A stretch of DNA of 54,307 nucleotides, taken from the NCBI GenBank assembly GCA_003427395.1, contig BFEA01000514.1, positions 409,316 through 463,622 of the forward strand. Reading direction: 5' to 3'. This DNA comes from Chara braunii. Lineage: Eukaryota; Streptophyta; Charophyceae; Charales; Characeae. This document shows, piece after piece, positions 1 to 10,754 of the stretch (positions are counted from its first letter, which is position 1; each line of letters opens with the position of its first letter). The notes under the pieces were generated by a model. That model had not been told where the DNA came from. It saw nothing but the letters and a program-made list of their open reading frames with translations, and did no database searches. The translations under genes were made by a program, and so were the position numbers.

Positions 1-113
1 ATCCTGGCCCTGGTAAGAGAACCGTCAGAAGTGAGCGCTTATCTGTCGGGGAGTTTACTACGCAGAAAAGTTGCACAGTCAACAGTCAGCTACAGCCGAG
101 ATTAAAGAGTCAT

Positions 114-132
114 GAGTAGTGCAGCGAGGCCC
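114..132 (-). repeat. Terminal motif of a GGGCCTCGCTSCACTAC-family MITE
   Basis: The + strand reads GAGTAGTGCAGCGAGGCCC, the reverse complement of the terminal inverted repeat found at both ends of the small elements at 39.4, 48.2, 52.5 and 52.7 kb. No partner end is visible in bases 1-113, so the rest lies outside the window or is lost. Confidence 0.5.
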
Positions 133-400
133 TAAACCACCTCTACCTTTCACAGGCAAACGCGAAGTCTCAAAAGTAGCCTACTTCGAAGAAGTGGGGG
201 GCTCGGGTCAGGGATGGAGGCCAAAAACAAAAAACAAAAAAAGAAGAAAAAAAAAAGTAAAGAATAGAGGAACTTCGAATCCACCTACGTGGGGAAGGCC
301 CTCACGTCACCAGTGCTTTGAGGAATGTATCTGGCCAGGACGTGAGGAAAAGAGAGAGGGTCGTTTTCCTTTTTTGTTTCTCGTTATGAGGTCCTTGTAG

Positions 401-452
401 CGCCCTGCCAGCCAGGCAGGGCGGATTCCACACGAGGCAGCTAACTGCCTCG
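401..452. repeat. Two adjacent perfect hairpins
   Basis: CGCCCTGCC (401-409) pairs perfectly with GGCAGGGCG (415-423) across a 5-base loop. Ten bases on, CGAGGCAG (433-440) pairs with CTGCCTCG (445-452) across CTAA. No open reading frame of substance crosses them. They may belong to the leader of the downstream LINE or to an unrelated mobile element. Confidence 0.6.
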
Positions 453-2271
453 CTTCCTTCAGTTCCAGACAAGTACTGTAGCATCCTGTATCGGACCGCA
501 ATCACAGCATAAGGGATGCTTTTTTTTTTCTTTTTTTTTTTCTCTCTCCTGTTCCTGGATATACGGGCCCTGACTGAGGCCACCTGCCTGACTGAACTGC
601 AGTTCCAAACTCCGTGCTGCGACTTTTCTGACTACGCCGGAGTTTGGACTCCATAGCAAACTCCGCACGGGACTGGAATTAAAAACGAGATCTGCAGCAT
701 CTGCTGTCTCTGGCTGTTTTGGGGGGTAGCGCCGCCAACGGCGCCGGTAGTGCGCTCGTGGCCTCGCGCCGTCGGTTGGACCTGCTCACACAGAGGCCAC
801 CGACTCGTCCAGCGGTTCTCGCGCCATCGCAACGCGAGTTACCGCGGTGAAGCCGACAGCCATGGTCACATCCATGGCGGCGTGAAGGTTTCACGCTCAT
901 CCCCTTCACTTGGACGATGTTTTTTCACCCCTTGTTCGATGGCGTAAGGTTTATCGCTTGACTGACAGAGGAGCTTCGTCTTACCGGCCGAAGAGTATGA
1001 AGAAACTGACACCATCGGTCGCTTGGAAGAACAGACACAAGAGCTTGGTAATATCCGACCTCCCGTTTCCCTGTACTCACCATGGTAAGGTGGATGTTAC
1101 TCGATCGGTTCGCTGGGCTAAGCGTAGGGGAAGCTTCAGCTGTCTCTGTGTTGGATGAGTAGCGCTGGTCGAGAACGGTTTTTAGATGAGCACAATTAGG
1201 TTCTGGAACGATAGGGTTACGAAGGTAAATTTTCAATGCAGTAGTGCTTCGTAGGAACGCACGGTATGAATGAAATAGGTGGTGGTGGTGCAAAGCAGTT
1301 GTGCGGGGGAAGGTAGGTACAAACGAATGGGAAACTGGGCACTAGGGACTTGTGTTCGGACTGTGGGAGCAACAACCGCTTAACTCTGTCTTCGAACTTA
1401 TGCGTAGCTCTGCTTCGGTTTCACCCATCTTCCCAGTCGTCTGGTGATGGAATGCTGGGTTGTGGACTGCTCAGTTGCGAGTAGTTAAAAGGCTATCGGG
1501 ATCTCAGCGACCTCCGGGATTGGATTCATTGGGGGCGGTGTTCAGGTCGAATTGGAAACTTGCTATGAGAAATTCGCTAATTCTGCTTTTGAATTCCTGT
1601 TTTCACCTTCGTCTGCAGTGGCCATCACTCTTATTACGGTCTGTTAGGCGTAGTACAAACCGTCCATTGGGTATCTGTGGGTTCGTGAGCGTGGATCAGC
1701 CTGTGAAAGGAGAGGTCTGTTCTTCGGAGGATCAAGAACGTGGTTCTCTGGCTTAATTAGTATGGCTATTGTACGTTTGCCTCGCGAGGCGTTAGTGGGG
1801 CTTTGCTCCGTTCTAGCCGCATGGTTGAAATGAGATATTGAAGAACGCATGGTTGCGAAAAGGTACTGAGGAATGCTTGGTTGTATGGTCTACGTGAAAA
1901 ACATCGGAACCCTACTCCTCGGGCTAGCCCCGGTGCAGAATCGATACTGGTCCAACCCTCTCCCTCAAGCTTAGGGCAGAAGGGGTAAAGTATCGCCGAA
2001 CAGATTGGCGCACTAAGGGAGAATCCCATTAGTAGATGGAACCGCCTATCACTGACGAAAGCGAGGACCTGGGAGCAGGAAAATTCAATACAGGCTTAAC
2101 CCATAGCCGAGAAGTGGAGTCCCAAGGAAATTGAATAACTAGCAATCAAGAGGTTCAACACGAAAAACTCTCTAGCCAATTCGCGTTCATAGTGATAGCA
2201 TCACCGGATCCGTGAAGGCCCTCCGGGAGGAGGGTCGGGATTAGGAATCACGCAGCCCCAGGTTAGGTAGA
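453..2271. other. Non-coding stretch before the LINE reading frames
   Basis: No recognisable protein. It holds a long pyrimidine tract (about 510-546) and a perfect 10-bp hairpin, CCAAACTCCG (605-614) with CGGAGTTTGG (638-647). It could be the 5' untranslated region of the LINE, because no other element is recognisable, but I see no 5' boundary or target duplication to prove it. Confidence 0.4.
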
Positions 2272-2317
2272 GTGAATATGGAGACGCATCAGCAACTAGA
2301 ATTAGATATAGTCATGG

Positions 2318-4570
2318 ATGGTGAAGATGGCGGGCAAGAGAGTCATGATGATGGCTTCGATAAACGAGTCAGGATGCTACTTTCCATGTGTTATGACGAG
2401 GGCCTATGCCCAGGATGTGTCCGTGGAGGGAAACAAAGCAGTGGTTACGGTTGATCCCAGGTATGATGGAATTAAAATTCAATGGCTCAAAGAACGCACT
2501 GTTGTCATCATCTTCAGAGATGAAGCGAGGAATCTCCCTAGAAAGGTGAAAAAAGACATCGTTAGGTCCTATGAGAATGGATGGAAAAAGGAGGGAATTT
2601 TTTATCCTCCGCTTGAGAGGGGAAGGGTGAAATTTGAAGGGTCCAACGTAATCTCGTATGTTGCAAGAGATGCTGTGGTAGCGGAATGGATGACAAATGA
2701 GGGTTCAGGCGAAGTCAAGTTGAAAGGGAAGAGGTACGTGTTTGAAATGAAACCGTGGGTCCCTAGAGCTGAGTGGAGAGAGCTACGGAAAACAGAGATG
2801 GAAAACACATTCTGGGTGTTGGCCATCCAAGTACCGCTAGATGCATACTTCTACCTCAAATCCTCACTAGCACGAATTATTGGCCCAGTGGTGAGCATGG
2901 ACCCGCCGGACAGGTTTGCATCAAATCCGAGATTGCTCAATGTTAAATGCACGTTAGACCCAGAATGCCGCTCAAAGTTTGTAGATCGGATTTGGGTACG
3001 CACGAAGAAGGGAGATATGGTAGAGGTGAGGTTAGCTTCATCCTCCACACCTTACTGCACACGTTGCCGGTGGTATTTCCATACTGATGACGAACACACC
3101 AGGAAAAAGACGAACCAAAACGGCCGACGCAGCAACTTTCGCCGAAATCGGACAACTCATGGGAGGGACGAGGATGATGACTCATCATCATCCACATCCA
3201 GTGCACAGTCGAGAGCAGAGTCGCGAGCAGCAAGGTTCAGAAGATCCCCCGGGTACCACGGATCGCTGTCGAATCACGGATCTAGAGACAATGGGATGCG
3301 TACCAGAAGCCCATCCCCAGTCAGATCCCCCCACCGTCACTTCGGCTCCATTGGATATACGGGAGAACTGCCCGCAGTACTTATTAATCCAATTTTCTCT
3401 CCCGAACTAGGCCAGGTCCACGATCGGTTCAGATCCTACCTGCAAGCAGAGGAAGTTGCTTACCTTGGGCTGCAGGAAAGACAGGGACCCGTCGTGCACA
3501 ACACCCAACTGCAGGACGCAGCAGCACTGTACTCAGCTAGATCAACAGGGGTAGGTGGAAGTGAACCCCCGCCACCTGGCACTGAGATACCGACTCCTGG
3601 AGTTATTAGGCCCGTACCTCTAAGACCGGTCACGTCTATTGGTATAGGCAAAAGTCCGAGTATCAGGCAGGATTCCAGAGAGGAAGCAGCTTCCTCAGCG
3701 GTACAGGTACATGGAAGAAGTTCGAGAGGGCAGTCCCCTCTCAAAGCGGCAAGAGTCGTACATGCTAGCATCTCTTCGGCACGCCCTCTCCTGTTGGAAG
3801 GCCCTCCGAAGGAGGGAGTACCAGTGAGAGAAGACTCACGAGCATCGATACACAGCAAGGCGGAATCATCGTCTTCCTCCAACTCAGGTACGAGAGTCGT
3901 GGTCCCACAAGCGGGGGTTAAGACCTCCCGTAGCAGGAGAATGGTCACCGCATCTAAAGGTCAGCCTGTCCTTGAGAAGTGGCTAATACCACTCATCTGC
4001 ACCATGGTGGAAGGATCGGTCCACATAATTGTGTGGCAGCCCATGGACGCAAAAGTCATATTTTTAACTCAGCAAACCGAGGAACCAGTCACCCCGCAGT
4101 CAATCTTATCTGCGGTGAAATCCATCTATAGAGACCGCTTCTTATTCAGATTGGTGCCAGATATGACACTACCAAGACTTTACCAGGAACAAGAGGACAG
4201 GACCTGCAAAATCATAATCCCAGTTCTCGACGCTCTAATCCCTCAAGAGAAACTGGATGCCCTCCTTACGGAGGGCCTCAGATTGATTCCTCTCACCTTG
4301 CTCATTAATGAGGACACAGACTCCCTCCAGCAGCTGGGTATACAACATGTTTTGGACACCAGTATTATGAGCAAACTGGACGGGAAACTGCCAAAAAATA
4401 AGATGCTGCAGTCCATTTATTTGAAGAACATTCTGGCCCAGAAATGGGGTCCATCCTCAACTTCGACTTCCTGCGCTCCCGCCAAACAACAAACGGGACA
4501 TGAACCGTGCACAACCACGGGAGCCACCCCCATCCAATCCAGGGCTCTCAACGCAAAAATGAATGGATAA
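2318..4570 (+). CDS. LINE ORF1, nucleic-acid-binding protein (750 aa)
   Basis: Open for 750 codons. In LINEs the ORF1 product binds element RNA and forms the particle that carries ORF2 product to the target DNA. The N-terminal ~230 residues look like the folded domain of plant LINE ORF1 (DUF4283-like, by general resemblance only). At about residues 248-261 there is a zinc-knuckle-like motif CTRCRWYFHTDDEH, spacing CX2CX4HX4H, so the usual last Cys is His. Next come an Arg/Ser-rich low-complexity middle (about 270-540) and a second folded-looking C-terminal domain (about 555-720). The stop overlaps the ORF2 start. I chose the ATG at 2318; nearby in-frame ATGs (2345, 2348, 2351) are also possible. 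Codon openness over 2.25 kb argues for recent function. Confidence 0.8.
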   Translation: MVKMAGKRVMMMASINESGCYFPCVMTRAYAQDVSVEGNKAVVTVDPRYDGIKIQWLKERTVVIIFRDEARNLPRKVKKDIVRSYENGWKKEGIFYPPLERGRVKFEGSNVISYVARDAVVAEWMTNEGSGEVKLKGKRYVFEMKPWVPRAEWRELRKTEMENTFWVLAIQVPLDAYFYLKSSLARIIGPVVSMDPPDRFASNPRLLNVKCTLDPECRSKFVDRIWVRTKKGDMVEVRLASSSTPYCTRCRWYFHTDDEHTRKKTNQNGRRSNFRRNRTTHGRDEDDDSSSSTSSAQSRAESRAARFRRSPGYHGSLSNHGSRDNGMRTRSPSPVRSPHRHFGSIGYTGELPAVLINPIFSPELGQVHDRFRSYLQAEEVAYLGLQERQGPVVHNTQLQDAAALYSARSTGVGGSEPPPPGTEIPTPGVIRPVPLRPVTSIGIGKSPSIRQDSREEAASSAVQVHGRSSRGQSPLKAARVVHASISSARPLLLEGPPKEGVPVREDSRASIHSKAESSSSSNSGTRVVVPQAGVKTSRSRRMVTASKGQPVLEKWLIPLICTMVEGSVHIIVWQPMDAKVIFLTQQTEEPVTPQSILSAVKSIYRDRFLFRLVPDMTLPRLYQEQEDRTCKIIIPVLDALIPQEKLDALLTEGLRLIPLTLLINEDTDSLQQLGIQHVLDTSIMSKLDGKLPKNKMLQSIYLKNILAQKWGPSSTSTSCAPAKQQTGHEPCTTTGATPIQSRALNAKMNG

Positions 4571-6545
4571 ACTGCATGTCGTTTCTTGGAATCTCAGAGG
4601 TCTGAGGGATACATCCAAGAAAGGAAAACGGACTAGACTAAAATCCTGGATGCACAAGAAGAAAATCCATATAATTTGCATTCAAGAAACCAAACTTGAC
4701 GAAAGGAAGATCAGTGAGTTGGGTACCTGGTGGGACGGCCCCCAACTATGGTCGCCCGCGGTAGGGACCAGGGGGGGAGTAGGCATCCTACTCCACAGAG
4801 ATCTTCCGACTCAAATCTTGGACTTCGCTACTGACCTGTGGGGTAGGTGGGCCTGGATTAAATTATCAGCCTTCAGAGCCGAGTGGGCAGTGATCACTGT
4901 ATATGCCCCCGTGGACAGAGCGGAGCGTACCAGGTTTCTTCAGGACTTGATCTCCTTTACCCCCAATGTGGACAATCTGCTGATAACAGGAGACTGGAAC
5001 ACTTCCCTAGATGACACCCACATTGCCTCTGCAGGTCCACCGGACCTGCAGGCACTCACCGACTACATGATGGAATTAGAGCTCTGCGATGCCTTTCGAA
5101 TCATACGTCCGTCAAATCCGGGTCACACCTGGGGATTTGCAGCTTTGGAGGGAAATTTTGCGGGGTGTTTGAGGAGACTAGACTATGGGCTTCTGAGTCC
5201 GGCTTGGTGGGATGCAGTAACCAATATCGAAGTAGTACGCCATCCAATGTTGGACGACTACCCAGTGAAGATGACGTTTCAGTTGCTGGAGCAATCAGAT
5301 AAGGGTAGTGTTTTTTTTAGGCTTAACATTCAAAATGTCAGGGACCCAGGCCTGTCGGCCTGGGTAGAGAATTTTTTTGAGGAATGGCCAAGGGCCCAAC
5401 ACCACTTCCAGACAACAGGGGACTGGTGGGATGCAGGTACAGCTATTGTGTCCAACCACCTAAATGTCTTTTCACACATTATGGCTGCAAACCGTAATAA
5501 AGAGGAGGCAGATATTCTTAAGGACTTGCAGTGGGTAGAAGAGAGGATGCAAACTCATCCACTCTTAGCATCGGTGTGGGCTGCGGAAAGGATGAGGTTG
5601 CTCTCCAAGTGGGACGACATTCAGCAAGTTAAATCGGAGGAATGGGCCGAAAGACCGACAGTAAAGGGCATCTCAGTCTATGATAGGATGACAAAAGAGG
5701 CATTCCAAAAACTACTCCCCAAAAGAGTAGCACACTCGATGAAGACCCTAAACCACCCATTCATCCCGGAAGCAAGATCAGCCTCAACATTGGACGCCAT
5801 GTGTGAGTATGCAATGTTATACTTCAAGGATATCCTAACATCACGCAGGACTGGAGAATCCCCTGAGAACAACCTCGCCGAAAACTCAGATCACTGGAAC
5901 AACCTCACAGTCAGACTGGGTCCAGCCGCAAGGCTAGACCTAGACCGACCGGTAACGATAGACGAATTGGAAGCAACAGCAAACAACATGGCAAAAGGAA
6001 AATCCCCCGGTAGGGATGGACTGCCGGTGGAATTCTACCTGCTACATGGTAAAACGTTGTTTCCGCACCTGGTAAAAATCTACAATGAAGAGCTCACAGG
6101 TGGGCAGCTGTCGAATGGTATGACACATGGCATTATCTCCATTATGTACAAAAAAGGTGATAAGGCGGAAATTAGGAACTGGAGGCCTATCTCCTTGCTG
6201 AATATATCATATAAGCTGCTAGCAAAGCTACTAGCAAATAGACTAGGAAGATATCTGCCTGAACTAGTAGGCAGGGACCAGGCTGCCTTTGTACAAGGAC
6301 GATCAATTTTTGACAATATTGTCACAGCTATTGAAGCGCTAGAATGGGTGCAACACAAGAATCTAGACATAGCAGTGTTACTGTTAGACTTAGAAAAAAC
6401 TTACGATAGGGTTAACTGGGCTTATGTGCTGACAACATTGAAAGTGCTTCAGTTCGGGCCAAACTTTTGCAGATGGGTGATCGTGCTGCATACTCCACGG
6501 CTTAAGTGTCGGTTAATGGACACATGTCGACATCATTTTCCCTGA
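4563..6545 (+). CDS. LINE ORF2, endonuclease and reverse transcriptase (5' part)
   Basis: The ATG lies inside ATGGATAA, so it overlaps the ORF1 stop by 8 bases. Residues 1-240 are an exonuclease-endonuclease-phosphatase (APE) domain that nicks target DNA: SWNLRGL, QETK, VYAP, GDWN and RLDYGL are all present in order. The final catalytic SDH-like motif reads LDDYPV, so the usual His is Tyr. From about residue 470 the reverse transcriptase begins: KSPGRDGLP, the NWRPISLLN motif, and LLLDLEKTYDRV with the first catalytic Asp (normally F-D-F-E-K-A-Y-D). The frame then closes after RHHFP at 6545, before the second catalytic box, which sits in another frame downstream. Confidence 0.88.
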   Translation: MDKLHVVSWNLRGLRDTSKKGKRTRLKSWMHKKKIHIICIQETKLDERKISELGTWWDGPQLWSPAVGTRGGVGILLHRDLPTQILDFATDLWGRWAWIKLSAFRAEWAVITVYAPVDRAERTRFLQDLISFTPNVDNLLITGDWNTSLDDTHIASAGPPDLQALTDYMMELELCDAFRIIRPSNPGHTWGFAALEGNFAGCLRRLDYGLLSPAWWDAVTNIEVVRHPMLDDYPVKMTFQLLEQSDKGSVFFRLNIQNVRDPGLSAWVENFFEEWPRAQHHFQTTGDWWDAGTAIVSNHLNVFSHIMAANRNKEEADILKDLQWVEERMQTHPLLASVWAAERMRLLSKWDDIQQVKSEEWAERPTVKGISVYDRMTKEAFQKLLPKRVAHSMKTLNHPFIPEARSASTLDAMCEYAMLYFKDILTSRRTGESPENNLAENSDHWNNLTVRLGPAARLDLDRPVTIDELEATANNMAKGKSPGRDGLPVEFYLLHGKTLFPHLVKIYNEELTGGQLSNGMTHGIISIMYKKGDKAEIRNWRPISLLNISYKLLAKLLANRLGRYLPELVGRDQAAFVQGRSIFDNIVTAIEALEWVQHKNLDIAVLLLDLEKTYDRVNWAYVLTTLKVLQFGPNFCRWVIVLHTPRLKCRLMDTCRHHFP

Positions 6546-8795
6546 CCAGGTCATTGAGACAGGGATGCCCTCTGGCCCCCCTGTTGTTCGTAACATAGCT
6601 AGAAGTGTTAGTTTCGAATATCAGATCCCACCCCTGCATCAAAGGGTTGCCAGTGCAACACCTGGACTGCCGAGTGAAAGCTCTTGCAGACGATCTGATG
6701 GCAGTCTCGGAGAATACACAAAATTCATTAAACTCACTGAAATTTTGTCTCTCGGAGTACGCAAGTCTTTCAGAAGCTGCAGTGAATTGGACTAAGTCCA
6801 TATACCTGTTACCGGAAGGATACAATCTTATGGTGGAGTGGGGAATGAAGCGGGTGATTAGTGGGGATTCAGAAAGGTATCTGGGGGTGCAGGTTACACT
6901 GGGTCAGTGCGCAGATGCTCAAAATAGTTTATTACAACAGAGAGTAATCCAAAGACTTGCTATTTGAGGCCCGACCAAACACCTTTCTCTGTTTGGTCGA
7001 GCCCTAGTGACCAATGTAGCCTTATTCGCCCTGCTTTGGTTTGTGGGCACTGTCAGAGCATTGGGAAAGAAGTTGATCAAGTCGGTGAGACGGGCAGCGG
7101 CCAGATTCTTGTGGAAGCCCTTTGCACAAACGGACGTAGGGTTTATATCAAAAGTAGCATGGGAGCTGATCTGCTGCTCCAGGGAGGATGGAGGTCGGGG
7201 TATGTTAGACCCAGGCAAGCAGAACGCGGCGTTATTGGTCAAATGGATAATCAAGGCGGTGTCCTCTCAAATGGACGGCCATTGGATTCTGTTGGCCGAA
7301 CAGATTCTGGCACAAGACTGGAATTTACCGCGCTTAAGGGATGTGTGGACATGCTGCATGATGGAATCATATCTGCGCAGAAAGACGACCTCACCGTTCT
7401 GGCAAGATGTCCTGAGCGCATGGAAAAAAGTAGGCCCCCGCACGTGGATACAGCCTACAACCAGGGACGAAGTGCTTTCCCAACCTCTTTTTGATAATCC
7501 GCTTGTTCGGGGAAAAGACGGTAAGTCCTTTTCAGCAGGAAGTGACCCCTCTGCATTTGGGAGGTAATGGGCAGAGAGGGGTGTCCTCAGGGTAGCAGAC
7601 CTTTGGGACGAATTCACAGGTCAATGGACATCATTGCAAGAATTGAAACAGAAACTAAGAAGACTAGGACAGGTGGAATCGAGAGCGGCCACATTGAGGG
7701 CCGCCATCCCCCCGGAGTGGGAACACCTACTGAGCCCGGCAGGAGTTCCCCCTCCGGGGACATGGTTTGTCACACAGTCTTCTCTGGATCAGGACGAACA
7801 GACAGATACATTTTGGAAACTCCTCTCCACAGAGGCGGATAGAACCAGACTGTTTCAACGATGGATTAGGCAACATGCCTCGGATACGTTATTGTGCGAT
7901 GACGAAAATCTCCCCTCCACTGCAAATAGACCACTGACAATCTGAAACAAGTGAGAATTCGGGAAACCTGCAGTGAGGAGGGTGAATGGGACAACTTTTC
8001 GTAACCTACGTTTAGACCCCAGGATGTGGTCTTGGCAAGGGTCCAGGAAGTTTCCCAAGGAAGCATGGCTTACGGACTTCACAACAGGAGGAGGATATGA
8101 TATCCAGCTTCCAGCCAGAGCGCCACTGTCGGTGGCCATAAGCAGGTGGTTGCAAGTCGATTCCTCGGAGGACGTAGTAATCAGTAGAGCAATTACAAGA
8201 TGCTGGTCACAGTTGAAGATGATGCCTCTGATCAGAGCCACGGTCCTCCTCTGGTTGTTATCACTACTATCAACCCCCCGCCAGTTTGGCTGGTCGGAAG
8301 GAGAATGGAAATTCAGATACAATGTGCAAGATGCCGCTGGCCGTTCAAGTCCACAGTGCACCTGTGGCTGTCTTGTCCACTACCCGGAGGATTTGGGAAT
8401 GGTGGAAACCACATTGGGACCGCATCAGCGGCCTAGTATTCATTTGGGACGATCATTGGATCCTNTTCGGGGGAGTCCCGGACAACTTAGCCTTGGACAA
8501 GGGATGGGGCTACGTAGCCCAGGCCCTCAGGGCTTGCTTATTTCTGGTTATTTGGGAGGTCAGAAATAAGAATGTGTTTGAGGGCCGAATTCCGTCTGAC
8601 AAATCAATCAAGTCCATGATTAAGCTCCACATCCGCCGAAGCATAAAATGCGACTGGAGAAGGAAGGTTTCCGCTCCAAAACAAAAGGCGGCAGGACTAC
8701 CATGGTTCACAGGTACCTGGTTCTCAAAAGGGCAACTGGCGAACTGCCATAAGGGCAAATTGGTTTTGGATGAGTGGCTATTTAGTGATGATTGA
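6546..8795 (+). pseudogene. LINE ORF2, frameshifted 3' part (RT core, thumb, zinc finger)
   Basis: Protein similarity to LINE ORF2 continues in shifting frames. After RQGCPLAPLLF (about 6558) the second RT catalytic box appears as LADDLM at about 6685-6702; most LINEs have FADD. A stop follows at 6967, then open stretches at 7007-7566, 7634-7944 and 8286-8795. Around 8320-8380 one frame holds CARC, then HLWLSC, the pattern of the C-terminal zinc finger (zf-RVT) of plant LINEs. The protein ends DEWLFSDD at 8795. At least three frameshifts plus stops make it non-functional. One N at 8465 lies inside. Confidence 0.75.
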
Positions 8796-9178
8796 CATAC
8801 CTAGGCGCTCGGTTAATCTCCGCAGTAGGAGGGCAGTAGTTTGTGGGTAAGCGGGGTAGGTGAGAGCGTCATCAACAGCCCTTGGAGCATTGCTCCGCCG
8901 CCCCGGGTTAGGGGCGGTCAGTCAGGCTTAGGCAACCGTGCAGGTCTAAGCGTTCTGGATCCGAGTTTCAAGTTTGAATGGAAGTCCTGAGGCATGTTGT
9001 GTTGGAGGGTGTGGTCCCACCCTGTAAGCGAAACTGGGAAATGCTCCCAGCCGTTCCGGGTAGACTGTGAGGACCCCGGCCTCAAAATTGATTGGAAATA
9101 TAAGCCTTGGGCACTGGGCCTGTGAGTTAAAAAAATATAAAAATAAAAAATAAAAAAAAATAAAAAAATAAAAACGAC
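8796..9178 (+). other. LINE 3' untranslated region and A-rich tail
   Basis: Directly after the last ORF2 stop. It contains a small stem GGAGC/GCTCC (8884-8896) and a hairpin CCGCCCC (8898-8904) with GGGGCGG (8911-8917). The segment CCTTGGGCACTGGGCC just before the (A)nT tail (9128-9178) recurs as CCTTGGGCATTGGGCC before another A-rich tail near 38.1 kb, which marks it as a LINE 3' end signature. Confidence 0.6.
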
Positions 9179-10164
9179 AGTTCGAAATGCTTTTAGGCAC
9201 TGCTTTCGTGACCGCACCCTAGTTACCCTTTTTTTATTTATTTATTTTTATCATTTTTTTAATTTTTTTTTCGGGCAGCACGTGTTGGGAACCGGGCCCA
9301 GTGTCCCATGCAGATTTACACAAATCGTTGGAAATCGTTGGAAATACCAGAGCCATTACCTGGCTTTGGCTAAGAACGATCTGAGAACTATAAACCTGGA
9401 TAATTGCTGACCCATTGCTAGGCTACTCAAAAGCCACAACAGTCCTTCGAATGCTCAAACCCCCTGGACTCCCTAACAAAACCCTCTAAAAATCTCTAAC
9501 AATGTCTTATTCCATGCCGAGCTCACCCAGGCTCATGCCCCTACCCTGCTGGGTTACAGGGCAACACGACTCACCCCAGCTCTGGACAGCGTCGTCCTGA
9601 CAACCCTTGGTTTTCCTTTGGAACACCCGCCCCAAGGCATCCCCAGATCTCTCTACTAGGCCTCACGCTCCTGCTATCAACAGGGCAACCCCCCAGCACC
9701 GGCCAGTGTCGTTCTGGCATCGGAAAACCGCAGATCCATGAATATAACATCATCAAAGAAGCCTAAAGTGAGTTGCAAGAAGTACCCAGAATCCTAAGGC
9801 ATTCTCGAGACCACCCAAGGCAAAGGCGAACAACAACATTGAAACAATCAATGGAACAATCCTCCCTCTTCCCTCCAACCTCCTACTCTTCTTCATCCCC
9901 CGACGAGACGACCTCCTCCACCACAGTGTTCGCGGGATGAGAACAACAGCCGCACCCACACAACCTAACCCAATCCCATAATGTTTAAAAGCAAACTTCA
10001 ACTCTTCATCTTCCTTCGACGAGCCGACCTCCTCCACCACATAGTTCGAAGAAGAAGAAAAGAGGGGTCGTGGAGGCACCGTGACGCGTAAGCAAGGGCA
10101 ATGCCGGCCGTGAGATTGCATCAAGTACCTTACAAGTTAAGCGGCGTAGTCTGTTCAACCAACT
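9179..10164. other. Non-coding; T-rich tract and a short local duplication
   Basis: A T-rich tract lies at 9229-9273. A local repeat, CGACGAGMCGACCTCCTCC (M is A or C), starts at 9901 and again at about 10018. No recognised protein on either strand. Confidence 0.4.
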
Positions 10165-10680
10165 ATGGCTTCACCCGGAGAGTTGCATCGTGGAGCAATG
10201 GCGTGGTTAAGAACTCTCGAAAGGGGCTGGCGGAGGCTGCAGCTGATCGTGGGTGAGCTGTCTCTCCAAAAGCAGCAGGGGACGGAGGTTGGCAAGGGGG
10301 CGATTTCACTGCCTGTCTGGCTGGCTGGTCGGAGCCAAGACATGCTGGCAATCATCAGGGAGCTGGAAGAGGGGCCAGCTTCTCAGCTCGATCCCATCGT
10401 TGATTGGAACTAGGCGGATGAGCTGCTGAATGTCTGTTATGCCCTCTTCGAAGAGGGTGTCGGCCTCCTTACGGAGTTGGAGGACAGCATAGGTTACCTA
10501 GGCCGCGCCTGCATCATTGACGACGACTATAACACCGCCACCAACAACAATAACAACAATAACAACAATAACAACAACAACAACAACAACAAGAACAACA
10601 ACAACAACAAGAACAACAACAACAATAATACCATCAACTTTGGTGGCTGCGAGGACTGCACCGAGTGCACTAACGAAGGT
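10165..10680 (+). pseudogene. Broken ORF of unknown function ending in a poly-Asn repeat
   Basis: Open from an ATG at 10165 for 82 codons to a TAG at 10411, then open again in the same frame through LLNVCYALFEEGVGLLTELEDS into a run of Asn codons made by the AAC microsatellite. The N-terminal part is helical-looking and Leu/Arg/Glu-rich, a composition seen in retrotransposon gag heads, but I recognise no domain. The mitochondrial insert begins at or soon after its end. It may be a decayed gag or a chance frame. Confidence 0.3.
10541..10632. repeat. (AAC/AAT)n microsatellite
   Basis: About 90 bases of AAC units with scattered AAT, AAG and GAAC variants. It reads as poly-Asn on the + strand and poly-Leu/Val on the - strand, so the frames across it are probably not real proteins. 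Confidence 0.9.
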
Positions 10681-10709
10681 AAGCCTGGTAGACGTGAGGA
10701 CAACATCGG

Positions 10710-10744
10710 AAAACCCAATGCTCTACCAACTAAGCTATACACCC
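10710..10744 (-). pseudogene. Truncated mitochondrial-type tRNA (Lys-like 5' half)
   Basis: On the - strand it begins GGGTGTATAGCTTAGTTGG and runs to GGGTTTT, then matches nothing. From memory this is the 5' half of the plant mitochondrial tRNA-Lys(UUU), cut inside the anticodon loop. It lies 10 bases from the tRNA-Ile copy in the same direction, so both came in together as one piece of organelle DNA. Confidence 0.55.
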
Positions 10745-10754
10745 AGTATCCAGA

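Larger units (their letters stand above)
2272..9178 (+). mobile_element. LINE (non-LTR retrotransposon, APE-type)
   Basis: Two overlapping reading frames in the order ORF1 (RNA-binding) then ORF2 (endonuclease, reverse transcriptase, C-terminal zinc finger), no long terminal repeats, and an A-rich 3' tail define this as an APE-type LINE on the + strand. ORF1 and the first 660 codons of ORF2 are open. The rest of ORF2 survives in several frames, so the copy is fairly young but dead. The 5' limit is uncertain. The 3' limit is taken as the (A)nT-rich tail at 9128-9178. A related 3' end occurs at about 37.8-38.14 kb. Confidence 0.85.

Noticed and set aside
9753-10124. 123-codon frame on the - strand with hydrophobic stretch
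   Set aside because: Overlaps the local repeat CGACGAG..CCTCC and has no recognisable domain; likely chance.
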